Positions 1-14,100 of a stretch of 64,000 nt of DNA are shown here, one piece after another. The notes below the pieces were generated by a model. That model made no database searches. It was given only the letters and a program-made list of their open reading frames with translations, and was not told the origin of the DNA. Positions within the stretch are counted from its first letter, which is position 1, and each line of letters starts with the position of its first letter. Both the position numbers and the translations under genes were made by a program. The DNA is taken from assembly GCA_035582835.1 (NCBI GenBank), contig JAYKAV010002628.1:681468-745467 (forward strand), written 5' to 3'. The stretch is from Phoebastria nigripes (lineage: Eukaryota > Chordata > Aves > Procellariiformes > Diomedeidae).

Positions 1-3000
1 ATCCCACTCCTGCCCCAGGACACACAGACGGACACCTTGCCTTCACAGTCTCACTTCAGAGCTTGGCTGACTTGGGGAGGAACAGCAGCTCACAGACGTA
101 GCCCGCTGCAGCCCCAGAGCTCGTCCTTCCCCACTGCAAAGTAGTCATACTTTGGCATGGAGAACAGGCAGACACACAAGGATTGGGCAACACACAGCAG
201 GACTGGTTAAGGCTGCACAGGACTATCATCTGAAAGACATACCTTGGATATAAGAATACCAGAAAGTACAAAACTTTCTATTTAGCATTGCATATATTTA
301 GAATCTAGATACTACTGTACTACCAGTATTTCACTCAATGCTAATAAAAACCCATTTACACTGAATTTTGCCTATGCAATTAAGTTTAAGGGTTTTTCTG
401 TTTTGTTTTACATCAATAGAAAAGTATAGCTACTTCACCAGCATCCTAGTCAAGCACTTTTGAAACCTTTAGCATAGGGAATGAAAAGCTATTGACAGTT
501 CTGGAACATAACCCCCCCCACATCCGCACATACCTATCAGCCCAATCACATTAAAACTGTATTTGATGATCCATGCTCTTCCTACATAATTGGTCAAGTA
601 CTCCACACTACTGGAAGATGATCTTATTAGGCATCTCCCTTGCCAACATGTCATCTCCCTTTCCCATGATGTCATCTATCTGTTTCAGCAATCAGCATCT
701 GAAGTCAGAAAAAATTCTATTTTCCACAGAAAGTGTTGTCACATATACCAGCAATCTGTTTCAATTTTTAGCAAAAATCCTGAAAGCAAAAGGAAACCAT
801 TTGGTAAAAAATTTGCATGAATGGAACGGCAGATCTGTGTGCAAAAATCCTTAAAAAAAAAAATCAACAAATGATTTCCCCCAAACTCCAAAAACTTCTT
901 AAGCTGTTACTAATATGTGCTGTATTCTCAATGCTCGAGTAACACAGAAAAACAAAAAGAAAGTCAAACCTGCATAGCACAAGCTTCAAATTATCACATC
1001 ATTGGCATTTCATTAACTAATGCAAGCACAACTAAATATACCATCACTAACATTTAGTGGGTAAGGAGCATCAATATCCAAAACCAACTCTGTAACCTAC
1101 TGAGGGCAAAACAGAGCTAAGTATCTACTCTCTCTGAAATATTTCCATGCTTCCTAGTCCAAGAGTTTTAGCAGATTAAAGCTATGCAAGAGCCCACATG
1201 ACAAGTGTGTCAGCGGTTACTGACATTGCCAATCCTTAGTCAAAGTAGATGCTGCACAGAAGTAAAAAAGGACTTCTTTCTCTCAAATGTATTTTTTCCT
1301 ACATAGGCATCTAAATATTTAGATCATTTGGTATGCTACCTCCCATCCTTATCCATTCACACACTGCTCACACTGTCAATTATTGCTTGGGGAAGTTGGG
1401 ACAGACCTTGCAAATAACTCCTACCAGAAAAATGCAACAACAGATTTAAATCTTCCATAGGCTCAGGAATTTAAAGGCCAGGGAAGAAAAAAGTCATAAT
1501 CCCTTAGGTTGATCCCCAAGCACAGACAGGCCAAAGAACCTCGTTTATGTCTACCTCAATAATGAAACTCCTGCCTGGGCACTTAAGATATTCAGGTTCG
1601 ACTTTCTGTTTTCAAATGAATGAGAATACACACGAGTTACTCCACTGCAGAGTTACCAACACTACTGGGAACTGCTCTTTAATTTTGTTATACTCAGTAT
1701 CCAGTAAAAGATACACACCACTCTGTTTCCTTGCTTTTATTAAAAAACTTGCTGTCAATATTGACTCCCCATTACTTGGGCATTCAGCTATCAGGTCTCC
1801 TCAACCTTGGATAAATCTCAAGTTTTCTCACTATAACAATGCTTTCACCAATGACCAATTTGCTCTTACAGGTCTTGAAAAATAGTCCTAAATCCTTCAT
1901 CGTTAGAAGAAAGGCTTTCAAGAAAATAAAGCTGTATGCACATGATCTAATGAAGCCTGATTTCTCACAGATCCTACCTAGATGACAAACAATGTGGAAT
2001 AACCTGCAGTGAGAAGTCAAATGCTTGAGGCAGCTAGATGTTTTCTCTCCTCTCTAGTCTGCCTCTACCTACAGACCATAGAGGAATCCAGAGCCAAGAT
2101 CTCCATACCTCTCAGCATCTTCGGTCAAACCTGACAGAGTTAAAGGTAGGTGGCACTGGGGAGGTGGGGGTACACCAATACACTGTATTAGCATAAGCTT
2201 CATTTTCTTACAAAGCCGTACTATAAAGTAAGTTACTGCTGCAGCCAGAAGCTGCTTATCAGTGTTGCTTATTCGGGAGAAGCTGAGGAGACTAGACAAA
2301 AATAGGGGGAATATATGCATGACTAACAGTTTACTTGACAGACTAGAAAAAACATCAAATTACAATTAGTGATAATAAACAGCAGTCCAGCCTTTCCATT
2401 TCAGGCCTCTCTTTCAGGCTACTCAATCTGTACTTTACAGCAATAGATGTTTTACACAAGTATACTACACAACAGAAATGAAAGCCAGGACCATCTCATC
2501 CTATAAGGAACCGTTAAGGTGACTCAACTTCTCTCCATTCAGTTCTTTTGAGATTAGAAGCTGAAGAGACACCTAAACCAGTAACATCAAAATCCAACCT
2601 ACAATTTACTCCTCATTTAAGAGCAGAAGCCACCTTTCATGTATTTCTTCCTCCCCTTACTTTTAGAAATCCAGCTACAGAAAAATTACAATTATATCTA
2701 AAGAGAGGCTCCTACAATTCTGACTCATTTCTAATTAACCAAATTACCTTTTTAAAGGCCTACCAACTGCTTTGTAAAAGTGCAAAAGAAAGTAATTAAC
2801 CATCCCATACTGAAGTACAAACACTGCTTCTTTACACCCATTACTTCCTCACACAGTTGTTACAACAAACTAACAGAGAAGAAATTACACAAACTTCAAA
2901 TTTGTCAGTTTTTGTTTATTCACAATAATGAGCAGAAACAGGGAAGGCAAGGGAGAATTCAGGTAAAGCAAAAAAAGGACAATGTAATTAAGTGGAATCT

Positions 3001-4922
3001 CTAAGAGTACACTTACAGAGTTTATCTTCGAAAAATACATTTAAGATGCAAAAAGTCATATATAAATTTTCAGAGCATGGTACAGCAAGTCTGCAATCCA
3101 GACACTCTGCACATTTATAAGCATTACTGAATTGCCATGGCTGTTGCTTAAAAGCTGTTCCAGAACCTCTTTAATAATGAAGTCCTACTGGCACAGCTAC
3201 ATGCTGTGTAGGCTGGCTTGGGTTAGACAGCTGAAAGTCAAGACATCATAACCAGCTCTGCAAGAGGCCATATCTCTGGCCACACCATGTTAATGTCTTA
3301 GCAAAAATATCTGCCCATGCGTGTACAAACAATACTGAGTAAACAAGAAATATGCAGTGTCTCTTTTTCAGAACTCAGTCTTAATTCATCTATCTTNCCA
3401 AGGTCCTGGGAAGATTACATGAAACTTTCTGCTCCGGCAAACTGGTATAAGCACTCCAAAGATGCATCGACCTTCTGTGTTTGTCAAGGTAAGAGACGGT
3501 TTTACCCTAAGAAACAGGGATAATTTGAAGAATGCTTGCCAGTCCCATACCTGTCCTGAGCACTGTACTATTCCATAAATTTAAGTGAATGGAGTAAAGT
3601 TTAAGGACACACAGATATCTGTTGTGTACAGCTAAGAATTCCTGTATACATTCCCCAACAGCATTTTTGGTTCTTAAATTTCTTTCAGACCTGGGTTAAC
3701 TGGGCTAAGATTTTCTGCTCTTTAAGAACAAGTTTAAGATAATGACCACTTGCTGCCATCTTCCTGAAAGTCTGGTTAATACAGCTCTCTTGGTCAGTTC
3801 TAGTAACACTGCCAATTTCAAATGATAGAAAACTGACATAAAAGTCTGACCACATTTACCAGCTTATTTTAAAATATTAACCCTTGAAAACATTAACTTT
3901 CAAAAAAATTGAAATAGAAAAATTTCTGCAGCAGGTCATCAAGCAACACCTGACAGCCTGGACACCAAAAGATGCTTAACCCACAGCTGTTTGTACCTTG
4001 TCATGACAATCATTCGGCACCTAGTTTACTTGAAGTGGCCCATTCATAAACAAAAAACCCCCCAAACAAACAACAACAAAAAAAACCCCACAACCCACCA
4101 CACACACACACCACAAACTAGTGCAAGAAAAGGGTGCAGGTACTGCATGGAGCAGCCTTAACAGGTAAAGGTCTATCAAGGAGTACATGCCTAGTGTGTG
4201 AGGTCACAGTGAGCAGTGACACTCAGCTGCACCAAGAAAACATGGTCCACCAACCAGAAAGATTACGAACACTTAAAATTGCTCTGAAAGACTGTATGGT
4301 AGCAGTCATTTAGTCATCTAAATATCAAAAATATTTTGCTGCACCATCAGTAGAAAAATCTTAAATTAACAGCACTGACAGCTTTTCCTACCTCAAGGTA
4401 CTGACTTTTCCCCCCCCCCAGTACCTAAATTCAAAATTCTGCTTCAGCATCTTTCTTGCTGCTTTTAACCTGTTAAGTACATTACAGATTGGCATGACAA
4501 GCTCCTGTTTATATCCAGTGGAAACAGAGCATTAGCTGCTCACTTTGTCAAGCTGCAGCATTATGGCTCAGAGGGAATAAATAATCCTCCTCTAACTGCT
4601 TGAAGCAAATCCCTCATATATACCCACTTTCTCACTCATTTAGAAGAGCTCTTATCCTTAGCAAACACACAGTTTACACCCTAAATTTTGAAATTAATAC
4701 TTGATGCATCTTCTATAATTACACCCACTAGGGAGTCCCAAACAAATTTCATTTCTGCTAATTGAAACAATGGCTTAGAGGGGACCAACACTTGAGATCA
4801 AAGAACCAGACAGATAGTGAGCTGCACTACCTAAAGTTAACAGTAACAGATTCCTCCTAGTAGACGGGACTTTTTTCTTTAATCCCCTCAGCAGCAGAAG
4901 TACTTGGTAGGTTCACACTTAC
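1..4922 (-). other. RANBP3 intron 3 (partial)
   Basis: AT-rich intron that continues beyond the left edge. I see no further RANBP3 exon and no clear transposable element. Notable low-complexity sequence: an A/C-rich stretch at 4051-4118 and a C10 run at 4410-4419. A single N is present at 3397. Confidence 0.75.
4051..4118. repeat. A/C-rich low-complexity tract
   Basis: About 68 bases composed almost entirely of A and C, with CAA, AAC and a short (CA)n run near 4100. Simple-sequence intronic DNA. Confidence 0.85.
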
Positions 4923-5126
4923 CCCTGCCAGTTCTTGTTGAATAGGAGCAAGCTGGGCTTCAGAAGCGGGACTCAGGGTAGCACTGACTGAGGCAACAGC
5001 GGGAGCAGGGTGCTCAGAGTCGCGCTCACCAGCTGATTCTTTGTGACCCAGACCATGGTGGGGGGGCTCAACCTCTCCCTGGGGGTCCTCGCCTGAATCC
5101 GACAAACCTTTTTGCTCTGCAGGGGA
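4923..5126 (-). CDS. RANBP3: RANBP3 coding exon 3 (204 nt, 68 codons)
   Basis: The exon runs from acceptor ttttttgctcccag|TCC (AG at 5128-5127) to donor TGGCAGGG|GTAAGTG (GT at 4922-4921), phase 0 at both ends. It encodes an acidic, proline- and serine-rich stretch from SPAEQKGLSDSGEDPQ through PPHHGLGHKESAGERDSEHP to PIQQELAG. Compared with human RANBP3 (SPAEQKNLSDSGEEPRGE, PHHGTGHPESAGE, ELAG) it is collinear and of nearly equal length, with substitutions mainly in the Ala/Pro-rich second half, as expected for a disordered region. An open reading frame continues through both splice sites (4857-5285), but the flanking residues are intronic. Confidence 0.93.
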
Positions 5127-8100
5127 CTGGGAGCAAAAAAGACAANGTCCCTTCAATGCAAGGCTGCAACATGAGAGAGCAGTCGTCCTAGTAAGAGGAA
5201 CTGCTAATCCCTTTTTAAATTCCACTGTTTTCACNGTATGGCAGAAAGAATTGCTTGCTGCTGAGACACCAATTAAAATATGCACAATCCAGGTAACAGA
5301 ACCTGCTGACTGAATTAGCTTCCCCTCCCCACAAAACCATCAGTTGGAACAAACACACTTTTTTGAAAGTTAGCTAAAAATGTCAGTGTCCCTGGCAAAA
5401 GAGCATTTTTGCCAGCCACGGGATTGTTGGGGTTTAACACCTCCTTCTCTCAAGGTCTAAAGGACAGGTAATTGCTTTTACCCCCAGATTCAGCCATAAG
5501 AATTAAATAGACAATTACTGTAAATAACTGTCCTTCACTGCTTCTTCAGACGACGTTTGAGGGAGGTGGGGTCGATTATAAAATTCTCCACAGAAATTCA
5601 TTATTACAACATTCACACAAGACACACAATCCTTTCATATTCATGTGATGGAGAATTATCTGAAAAGCAACACCAATGTTTTCCTTTGAAAATTAAAAAA
5701 TTGCATATCTACTTCAAGGAGCAGGGTGATAGGATAGCTAGTGCACACTAATGGGATTTGATATTTGCTGAACTTCTGCCACAGACTCTTTACATTTCTT
5801 CATATTATTTAATGCTGCAGGTCCCCACTTGTAGAACAAAAATTAAGCATTACCATATTCTGCACATGTCTGAAGAATGAAAAAGTTAAAGGCTTTGAGC
5901 CTGAACAACTGTATAGTGATAAAGGACTAAATTATAGTCCATGGATAATATGCAGGCCAAGGATGTTCTCCCAGCTGCGATCTGTGGGCCAAGCCTCCTG
6001 GTGTCTTATGGTGTAGTATCTGGAGAATCAAGCAGTTAGGTGAACATGTCACTAAGAAGCACATAACCTTGGTTTGCTCTCAGAAAGCATTCAGTAGAAT
6101 GAAGAGAGACTAAAAATGCTCATCATTGCCCAGGTCCATGCAAAACAGAGTAAACTGCAACCTCAAAAATAAACAGCAGCTTTTAAACCTTAAGGGCACG
6201 AAGTTCTTCAGCTATGACTTGGCCTGTCCTCAAACAGAAGCAATTATTAAAAGACAGCAATATGTGCAATTTTATCAGTGGGTTCATTTCAGTTCAAAGT
6301 TACTCAAGTTAAAGTTTTAAATCTTGCAAGAAATTACTATCATTAAGGCTCAAAATAGTCAAAATATATTTATTGGGGATAACATTACGTCAGATAAAGC
6401 TGGGGATGCTGGATTTTTGTATTTTCAAAATTTTCTGGGTTTAATATGAAGCTGATACTAACAGACCCAAACACTAACTTAAAACCCCACAGAAGGAGAG
6501 AGAAGAATTAAAGAAACGTCTTGTTTGTCACCAAAAATTAAACCAAGTCTAGCACTCCACTATTCTTACCTCTGGCTCAGAAGAACAGCATGAAAAGGCT
6601 ATCTGGAACCGGCCACAGCACTTACAACATATGTATGTTATTCATACATAAAGACAAGGGGTAAACACCTCACTTGACATTCCATACCCATTACTCCTAG
6701 TCCCTTTTTTATGCTAAGCCTCACTTTCAAAATTAACAGCATTCCAAATGTCACTCAAACTGTCTTCTTCCCCTTCAAGGGGAGACAGCCATAAAAAAAG
6801 TACAAGAATTAAGTCACAAGTTACCTGCATCACACCAACCACAAAAGCAATTATGCAAGCAGCAGCACTGAAGATCTGACTTTTCTCATGGCTTACGTCG
6901 CATGTGCCCTCTGGTCCTCTTACTCTGCTACCCCAAATACCTCACAACACAAACCTCTCCCCCACACCTCTTCAATCCTGCCAAACCTTCTCTGGCCATC
7001 CACAGGGCCAGAGGCAGTTTATCTGCACTGAGCAGAGATAGCAGGGCCACACATACAACAGCAGCTCTCCCTCTGCAAGGGAGGTTATTTGGGTCTCGCT
7101 GATCCAGTCAGGTTTCTAGTTTTCAGGAAACATGCAGAACGGTTTTAACATTCAAACCTCTATCGCCTTGTCAATAGTTACCAGAACCTGCAAGCTTTCG
7201 GCTTGGTGATCAGAAGAGAGCCAGCAGCATGACCAACTTTGCTTGGCTTCCTAGCTGAAAGACTTCCCACTTCTCCAGTGGTCTGGCTCTCCAGACCATT
7301 ACAGAAGAGATGACTGCAGTAGGACTGAACAGACCACAGACCCAGTCCAACTGCTGTACAGGTGACCGAGACAACCCTGCCATTATTCACACAGCCTTTG
7401 AAGAACCTGGGGCGGGGTGGGGGGTCGGAGTGGGACACACAGGACCCTAAAAACCACAGTAGGGAAAATGCTGAAAGCTATAACCAGAACAGTACTAGGA
7501 AATGGGGATGGGGGAGACTGTCCTTGCCAACAGCCAGAATGAACCTCAGGATGAGCTAACCGTCACCAAGGATCTGGAGGCAACAGGGAACGATTAGGAA
7601 ACTGTAGACAGACAGACTCTGGGGCTGAAGATGACTAAGAAGATTCAGCATCCGTAAGAAGCAAAATAATGCACAGGAGGAGGGTACAGAAGTGTTTCCA
7701 CATAAAAATAGCTAAATACCTTATTATTCTTCAGCCATAATACACAGAATTTGGAGGGAAAAGGAGCAGGAATATAACTATGAAATCATGAGTGGCATAT
7801 AGAAAATGGCAATGCAGTGACTACCACAGAGCAAGAGCTGGAAGGCATCAAATTAAACTAGGCTATAACAGGTTCAAAAAAACCAACACAAAACTAAAGG
7901 AGACAAAAAGCCCATCCTGCTGATCCCNTTGTCAGAGGATCATGCGGATGGTAGTAGCAGCTCACATGCTTGGGTTCAGGAAGCAACTGGAGAAATTCAA
8001 AGGAAAAAAAAAAAAGGAGCCTTACCAGCAATTTACGCTGACTTCTAGCTACAGATCATAAAATTGCTAGTAATGCAAGAAGAGGCAAGAACATTCAACG

Positions 8101-11100
8101 CACACTTGTGCTATATACTTAAAAGTGGAAATGACAGTAAATTATTTTGCAAGTAATCCATATCAGTACAGTTTAGAACATTTCAAAGTAGGCTAAGTAA
8201 ACATGCATCAGATTTTAGTAATTCTTGTAATAGTGGCAAGTATTTTAAAAAGTGAAATAAGCAAGGTAACCTTCCGGCATAAATCTGATTTCTATCCTAA
8301 GCAAAACTGGAATACGTGCTCCAAGACTCAGAAAAGAAACAAACCAAAAATAATAATTATTGCCAATCACCACTTCTATGCAGAAAAATCTGATGCCAAG
8401 ATGAGAATTTCTTGGCCAGGTCAATACATGAAATTATATTTTTAAAAAAATCAATATATTAAATGGATCAAAAACTACTGCAAGTTTCAGAATTTTGTAA
8501 ATAGTATGTGGTTTAAGTCATGGAAGACAAAACCAACAAAGGCCTGAAGGATTTGTCAAATCAAAACTGTTCCAGACAGAAGTTTGCACAGCTGTTCTCA
8601 AAAAAGCACATCCAAGGGAAACTGCAAGCTCTTAAAATTCATTTTAGTCTTCAGTCATGCTTACTATTGGAAGTGTTTTCTAATCTCTTAACTTCATAAA
8701 TTCTGATCCAAGTTCTTGTTCAAAGTTCTTTGGAGCTGGTGAAGAACAGTTCATTCTCTTACTTTTTCCTGTAATGTTTTATGTCTGTGATGATTTGTCT
8801 CTCCTTGAGCCCCTCTTCTCTAGAGGAAACATTCCTTATAAGTACAACTCTAGGGAGAACTTGGCAGAAATCTGTTCCTATTTCTTAAATACTAAGGCAA
8901 ATATCAATGGAGAGATTAATAATGTTAGGAAGCCACCTACACAAACTCACCTTGCTCAGCCAGATCAAACAACATCTATTTTATTAAAACACAAAAATAA
9001 CACACCTAGACTAAATATGTAAAAGTCTACTTGGAGATTTGGTTTCCCCTGCATTGCAGGAAATAAGGAAAGACATGAAGAAATACATAAAAGCTAAGAT
9101 TAACATGATGCTAAAAACACCAAATATAGGCAAGGAAATAATACTCCTTTTTTACAATGACTGGCTCAAACACTCTTTGGGTCAGTTTTTTCTTCCGGTT
9201 CTAAGTTGTGCTATTTATGCCTCCTTTCCTCATTTTCCCCAAACTAGCACCCATATCCAATGGTCCAAAAAGACTACTCTCACTATATCTTTTCACAACT
9301 GTTACCTCCTTAGAGCTGAGGACAACTCTTGTTGGTCTTCTCAGCAGCCTCTGACATTATCAGCCTCTCTGTATTCCTCTAAGCTTTGCCTTGCACAACT
9401 GTCCTCTCCAAATACATTTATGATTGTTCTTCTAAGTGCAGCAGTGTAGCAATATATTCACAATTATGAACTCTTAAGCATTAATTTTAACTCCTTAAGT
9501 ATACTATTGACTTACAACACAGTTCAGCTAGGTCTCCCTAACAAAACCTCTTGGCAGCTGTGCTAATGATGCTAAGAGAGCTTGGAAAAAGAGATATTGT
9601 TGTCTCTCCCTACACAAGTTACCTCCTCCACAGTTCTCTCTCTGCCACCATTCTAAACCTACAAGTCATGCCCATAGCACAAACAACATTTTCTAATCAT
9701 CCACCTCCTCAAACCACCAAAACCAGGCACTTCCAAGTCACACTACATCAAACCAGGACTTCAACCGATCCCTACTTTATGTATTGTCTAATACAACTTT
9801 CTCTTTTCTAAACTCATGATCTTGCTCTCCAGACTACATGGGAATGCTATCTTTCTAATCACTTAAACCACTTTTACAACTCCACATCTATTTTTAAAGC
9901 TTTACAGTTGAGACCATGATGACAGATCTAACAACTTACGGATGCAAATCCTTGTTCACTCCAGAACTACCCCTTTACCTTTACAACCCAGGTGCCAGTT
10001 ACCCCTTAACCTCTTTGCATCATTTTGCAGCACCACTTAGGTACGGGACATGACCCAGATGTCATGTAACTTATCTTCCTTCAGAGCCATCCTGAAAAGC
10101 TCGCCACTACCAATTCACATATAGAAAGCAGTACACCGACCAAAAACAGTTATATAACAAGCTAGAAAAAGTGTTCTTTTCTATATTCTACCATTACCCC
10201 AACCCAGGCTGGTGGAGGGAAGAGGACAAGGTGCAAGCTACGTAATAGACAATGGCTCATTTTAAAGTGCAAAAATATTTTTAAAATCTGAGTATCTACC
10301 TTTTGTAGTACTCATTGCTAGGGAGTCACAATGATCCTAGTATTGCAAGAATCAATAATGACTGGAAGACCACAGCTCACACTTGCAGAACAAAGAACAC
10401 TACTTTAAAAGCAATTTTGGACAAATTGTTTCTTTACAACACTACTGGTTAAATTTGTTTGAGCTATTATACCTACTTAAAAATGTGTAAATGCAAGAAA
10501 GACTTCAGAACATTTTGACCTCAGAAATGCATGTTAAAAGTTAACCTCATAAAATGACTTTAAGTAACCTATGGCCAGAAACTACCATGAAATGGTTTTA
10601 TGGCAGAAGTTAAAATTAGTTTCAGAACAGAAACACAAGTCTAACAAGTGACAAAAATTAATCATATAAAAAGTTGTATCTATCAAAAAGATAGTTGTAT
10701 CTTTAATTCAAAAAATGCTATGAAAAGCAGAGTATAGTTCATGTATAAGTTATCGGGATAGATAATGGAGTAACAGTAATATTCTATGCTTAACATAGTG
10801 AGGTTAGGACTTTGTGTTGCTTTCAGATCTTAACAGCTATGAGTCTTCATAAGCTGATGCAATTTTCCAACTAGTGTCAGCACTAGAAGCTCTACTTGTC
10901 AGAAAAATGAACAGCAGTGTGTATAAACAAGGAATATATTTGGATGCTATCATTCCGATATTTGCAAGAACTATCTCTACTTCACACATTGTAAAAATAG
11001 TTCTTAAAGAGTTAAGGAGATATGCAAATAATAAAAATGGAGACTCACTCAACTAATGTGGAAACAGCCAACTTAATATCCACCATTAATTGATATCTAT

Positions 11101-14100
11101 AATAAAAATCAGAACAGATAGACTAATCCTGTCTTTTTAACTGTGAAAGAAAACAACCAGAACATCCTTACTGAAAATAAATGTAAGAGGCATCATTCTG
11201 AACACCACGCACTTTTTGTCCCCTCTAAATACACATGACAAACTGCAGGTTCTGATGTTTTACTAAACTGTATACAACCTTAGTTGGAACAACCAGTTAA
11301 AAAATTAGTTTCCACACTAGTATGCATTTTGCCCTGCAACATGCTGAATATTTTCCAACTTCTAATGGAGAAAGAGACGTCTGACACCTTACAAGCACAA
11401 ACTTAAGTAGAGATTTCTAGAAAAATAATGTTCTTTAACTTAATAGTAGACAATGTTAGCTCCAGTCAGTTAAGACCACTGAACAATATCACCTGACCCT
11501 AATACTGAGAGGGCCTGTAGAGACTGCAACAAAATAATTCTGCTCAGGATGTGCTCTTCCGCATCAAACAGGACTAGGCAAACATCTAAACGATCATCAT
11601 GGACAATTAATTGAATACACAGTGCAATGCCTTCTCCTCACTCTCAGCTTACTGTCAGATTGCTGTCTTGGCACTGAAAAGCCTCCATGAACACTTCGTT
11701 TACAGCTCCAGAAGAAAGCCAGCTTGACTAGACAGACATTTTGCTGAATTAAAATTATAATTTACATAGAGAAATTGCATATTTTAGAAGTGTGGTGTTT
11801 GTCAACTATTTTGAAGTTACTTTTGCATTTTCTTCAAAACGTTCTAGGAAAAACTGCTTTGTTAATAGATTCTCCATGTTAACTTTAATGGGGATAATCT
11901 TTCGTGGCAGGCAATGCGCTTACCCAGACACCTTGTATTGGAAACAGTAATGGAGTTAATGATTAACTGTAACATTCAGCTGTTAGTCTTTCCAAAAATA
12001 CAGTGAAAGGTCTCAACCCAAGTCACCTTGTCTTGATTAAGTTGATTAAAGGGACNCTCAGCTGGCCTGAATGCTAGGTTCTGATACATACAGCAATATA
12101 TTAAGTGCCTGTTACTTTTGGTTAACAGCACCATATTCTGACTGTTACTATTGTATCAACACTACAAAAAACAGCTACTGGCACAAGCAATAAGTAGGCT
12201 TTGGCCCTTCCTTTAATAAAACAGCAAGAAGCACAACACTGATGGTTCTGTCACTTTTTCTCCANTCTCAAATACAGACAGTATAAGCTACTAAAAAGGT
12301 TATTAACCACCCCCCCTCCCCTTTTTTAAGAAAATTGTACATCTCCACACATTACACAGTTTAACAGAAGCATTCATGTTTGTTATTAGAGGTATTACAC
12401 TTTGGAAACTGGCAACCAAGTGACAGATGCCACTGGTAGACTCTTCATGATCTGCTTCAACGAACAAGCCCTGTTCCCCAGCCAAGCTAGACCTATTCCA
12501 CGCCCATACTGACTGTGGCTAACCCCCTCTTGAGCACCAACACCACTTAGTATTTAGATCAATTTGTAACTCATTTCTAACCCCTGTGCCTTCAAGATGC
12601 TTGGCTCANCCACAGGCCTCGTCACACACAGTCCCTCCACCCCAGCCCACCAGGCAGGCTTTCTGGCTGTGCCTTGGCAGAGGCTGTCCTGCACACAGCT
12701 GCCTACTCAGCATCAGAGTCCTCAGCATCCTCAGAGGCAGCTGGGAAGACTAAATCACAGATCCCTCTCCCTGGAACCCTGGATCCTCTCTGCCAGCCCA
12801 GAGACATTAAGCCTTTAGTTAAGATTTTTTACAAATATTTTCTTGAGACATACCAGAGTGCAGCAGATCTGTCCCACAGCCCAACANAGGAGCTTGCACA
12901 GCCTAACACTGAAGGCACACACTGCGTGCAGGCCACTGGAGGTGTGCACTCTGTGCAGAAGCAGAAGGTACAACATGAAGTAACAAGAGCACAAGACCTG
13001 CCAGCTTAGCACTGAAGGACCAGGCCAGCAAAGAAAGGACACAGGACCACATCGCTCTGGCTGGGTTGCACATTGCTATGATCCCTGCTTCCAGACTAAC
13101 TGTGGAAGCACTGCCAGGTTAAAGGACACCTGAGAAGAAAACTCACCATGGTGCAACTCAGAAGGGACTTCAGGAACAGTCTAAGCAACAGCGGGTGATT
13201 GGGAGCTGTTTCCTAGAAGGAAACAACATGATCCAAACTGATAGCGCAAACACTAGCACTCCCTTCGTTCCAAAGCACATGTAAATGGTCACTGTAAAAA
13301 ACATAATTGGAAGGAACGTCTAGAAACTATTTACTCTAAGATATATTTAATTTGATTAGCTAATATTAGAAGAACAGCATATTTAAATCCTTTCCAAGCT
13401 GACAAAAGATTTCAAGCTCCTGCTGAGGAATATGCCTACTAAACCCGTGAGAAAGCTTGAGTCTGGTACTTGTTCCAAAGCAAAGAAAAGCTACCAACTG
13501 CAAAATGGTTCAGTATTTCTATTCAAACATTTGAGAAGTTCTTCTGATTGCACAGATAATACAACAATCCAGCGATTCAACAAAAAGTGAATCATGTGTA
13601 CATGAGTACACTTCTCTTGGTTCCCACCAGCTTCAGCTAAAACAAGGGTAACCTTGATTCCCCCCCCCCCCCCAAATGTTAACAGCTTTTACTATTAGCC
13701 AGGCAGAATTAAATACCACGATATATTGAGATTCATATCAATTTCTTTTACTAAAAATATTTTCACAATATATGAAACTGGAAGACTTACTGTTTGGAAA
13801 AAAAAAGTAAGGAAAACTACACCCTAGCACTCATCCATAACATTTTGTGTGTCACTTTCAAAGTGAAAAGGAATGCAAACTATACTGCACTTGGTCCACA
13901 TGGCCACGGTTTTCCATTACATCTACTTCAATTTAATAGCAATTTCTGCTAAAGGGAAGGTCCTGCTCCTTCCTTCAACTCTCATTTCTCTCCTGAGTTC
14001 TACTCCTGCAGCCACCGGATGAGTTGTATCAGCCTCTTGGTTCAACACAAGCTCACCCACAGAACACCTTCCAGCAGATTACGGCACAGCTCCAACTTAC

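Noticed and set aside
56..271. Minus-strand frame with an acceptor-like TACTTTGCAG and a possible donor near position 54, looking like a RANBP3 exon
   Set aside because: None of its three frames matches the expected next RANBP3 segment (basic NLS followed by TSSLTQFPPSQ). The partial similarity of a Ser/Pro-rich frame is not convincing.
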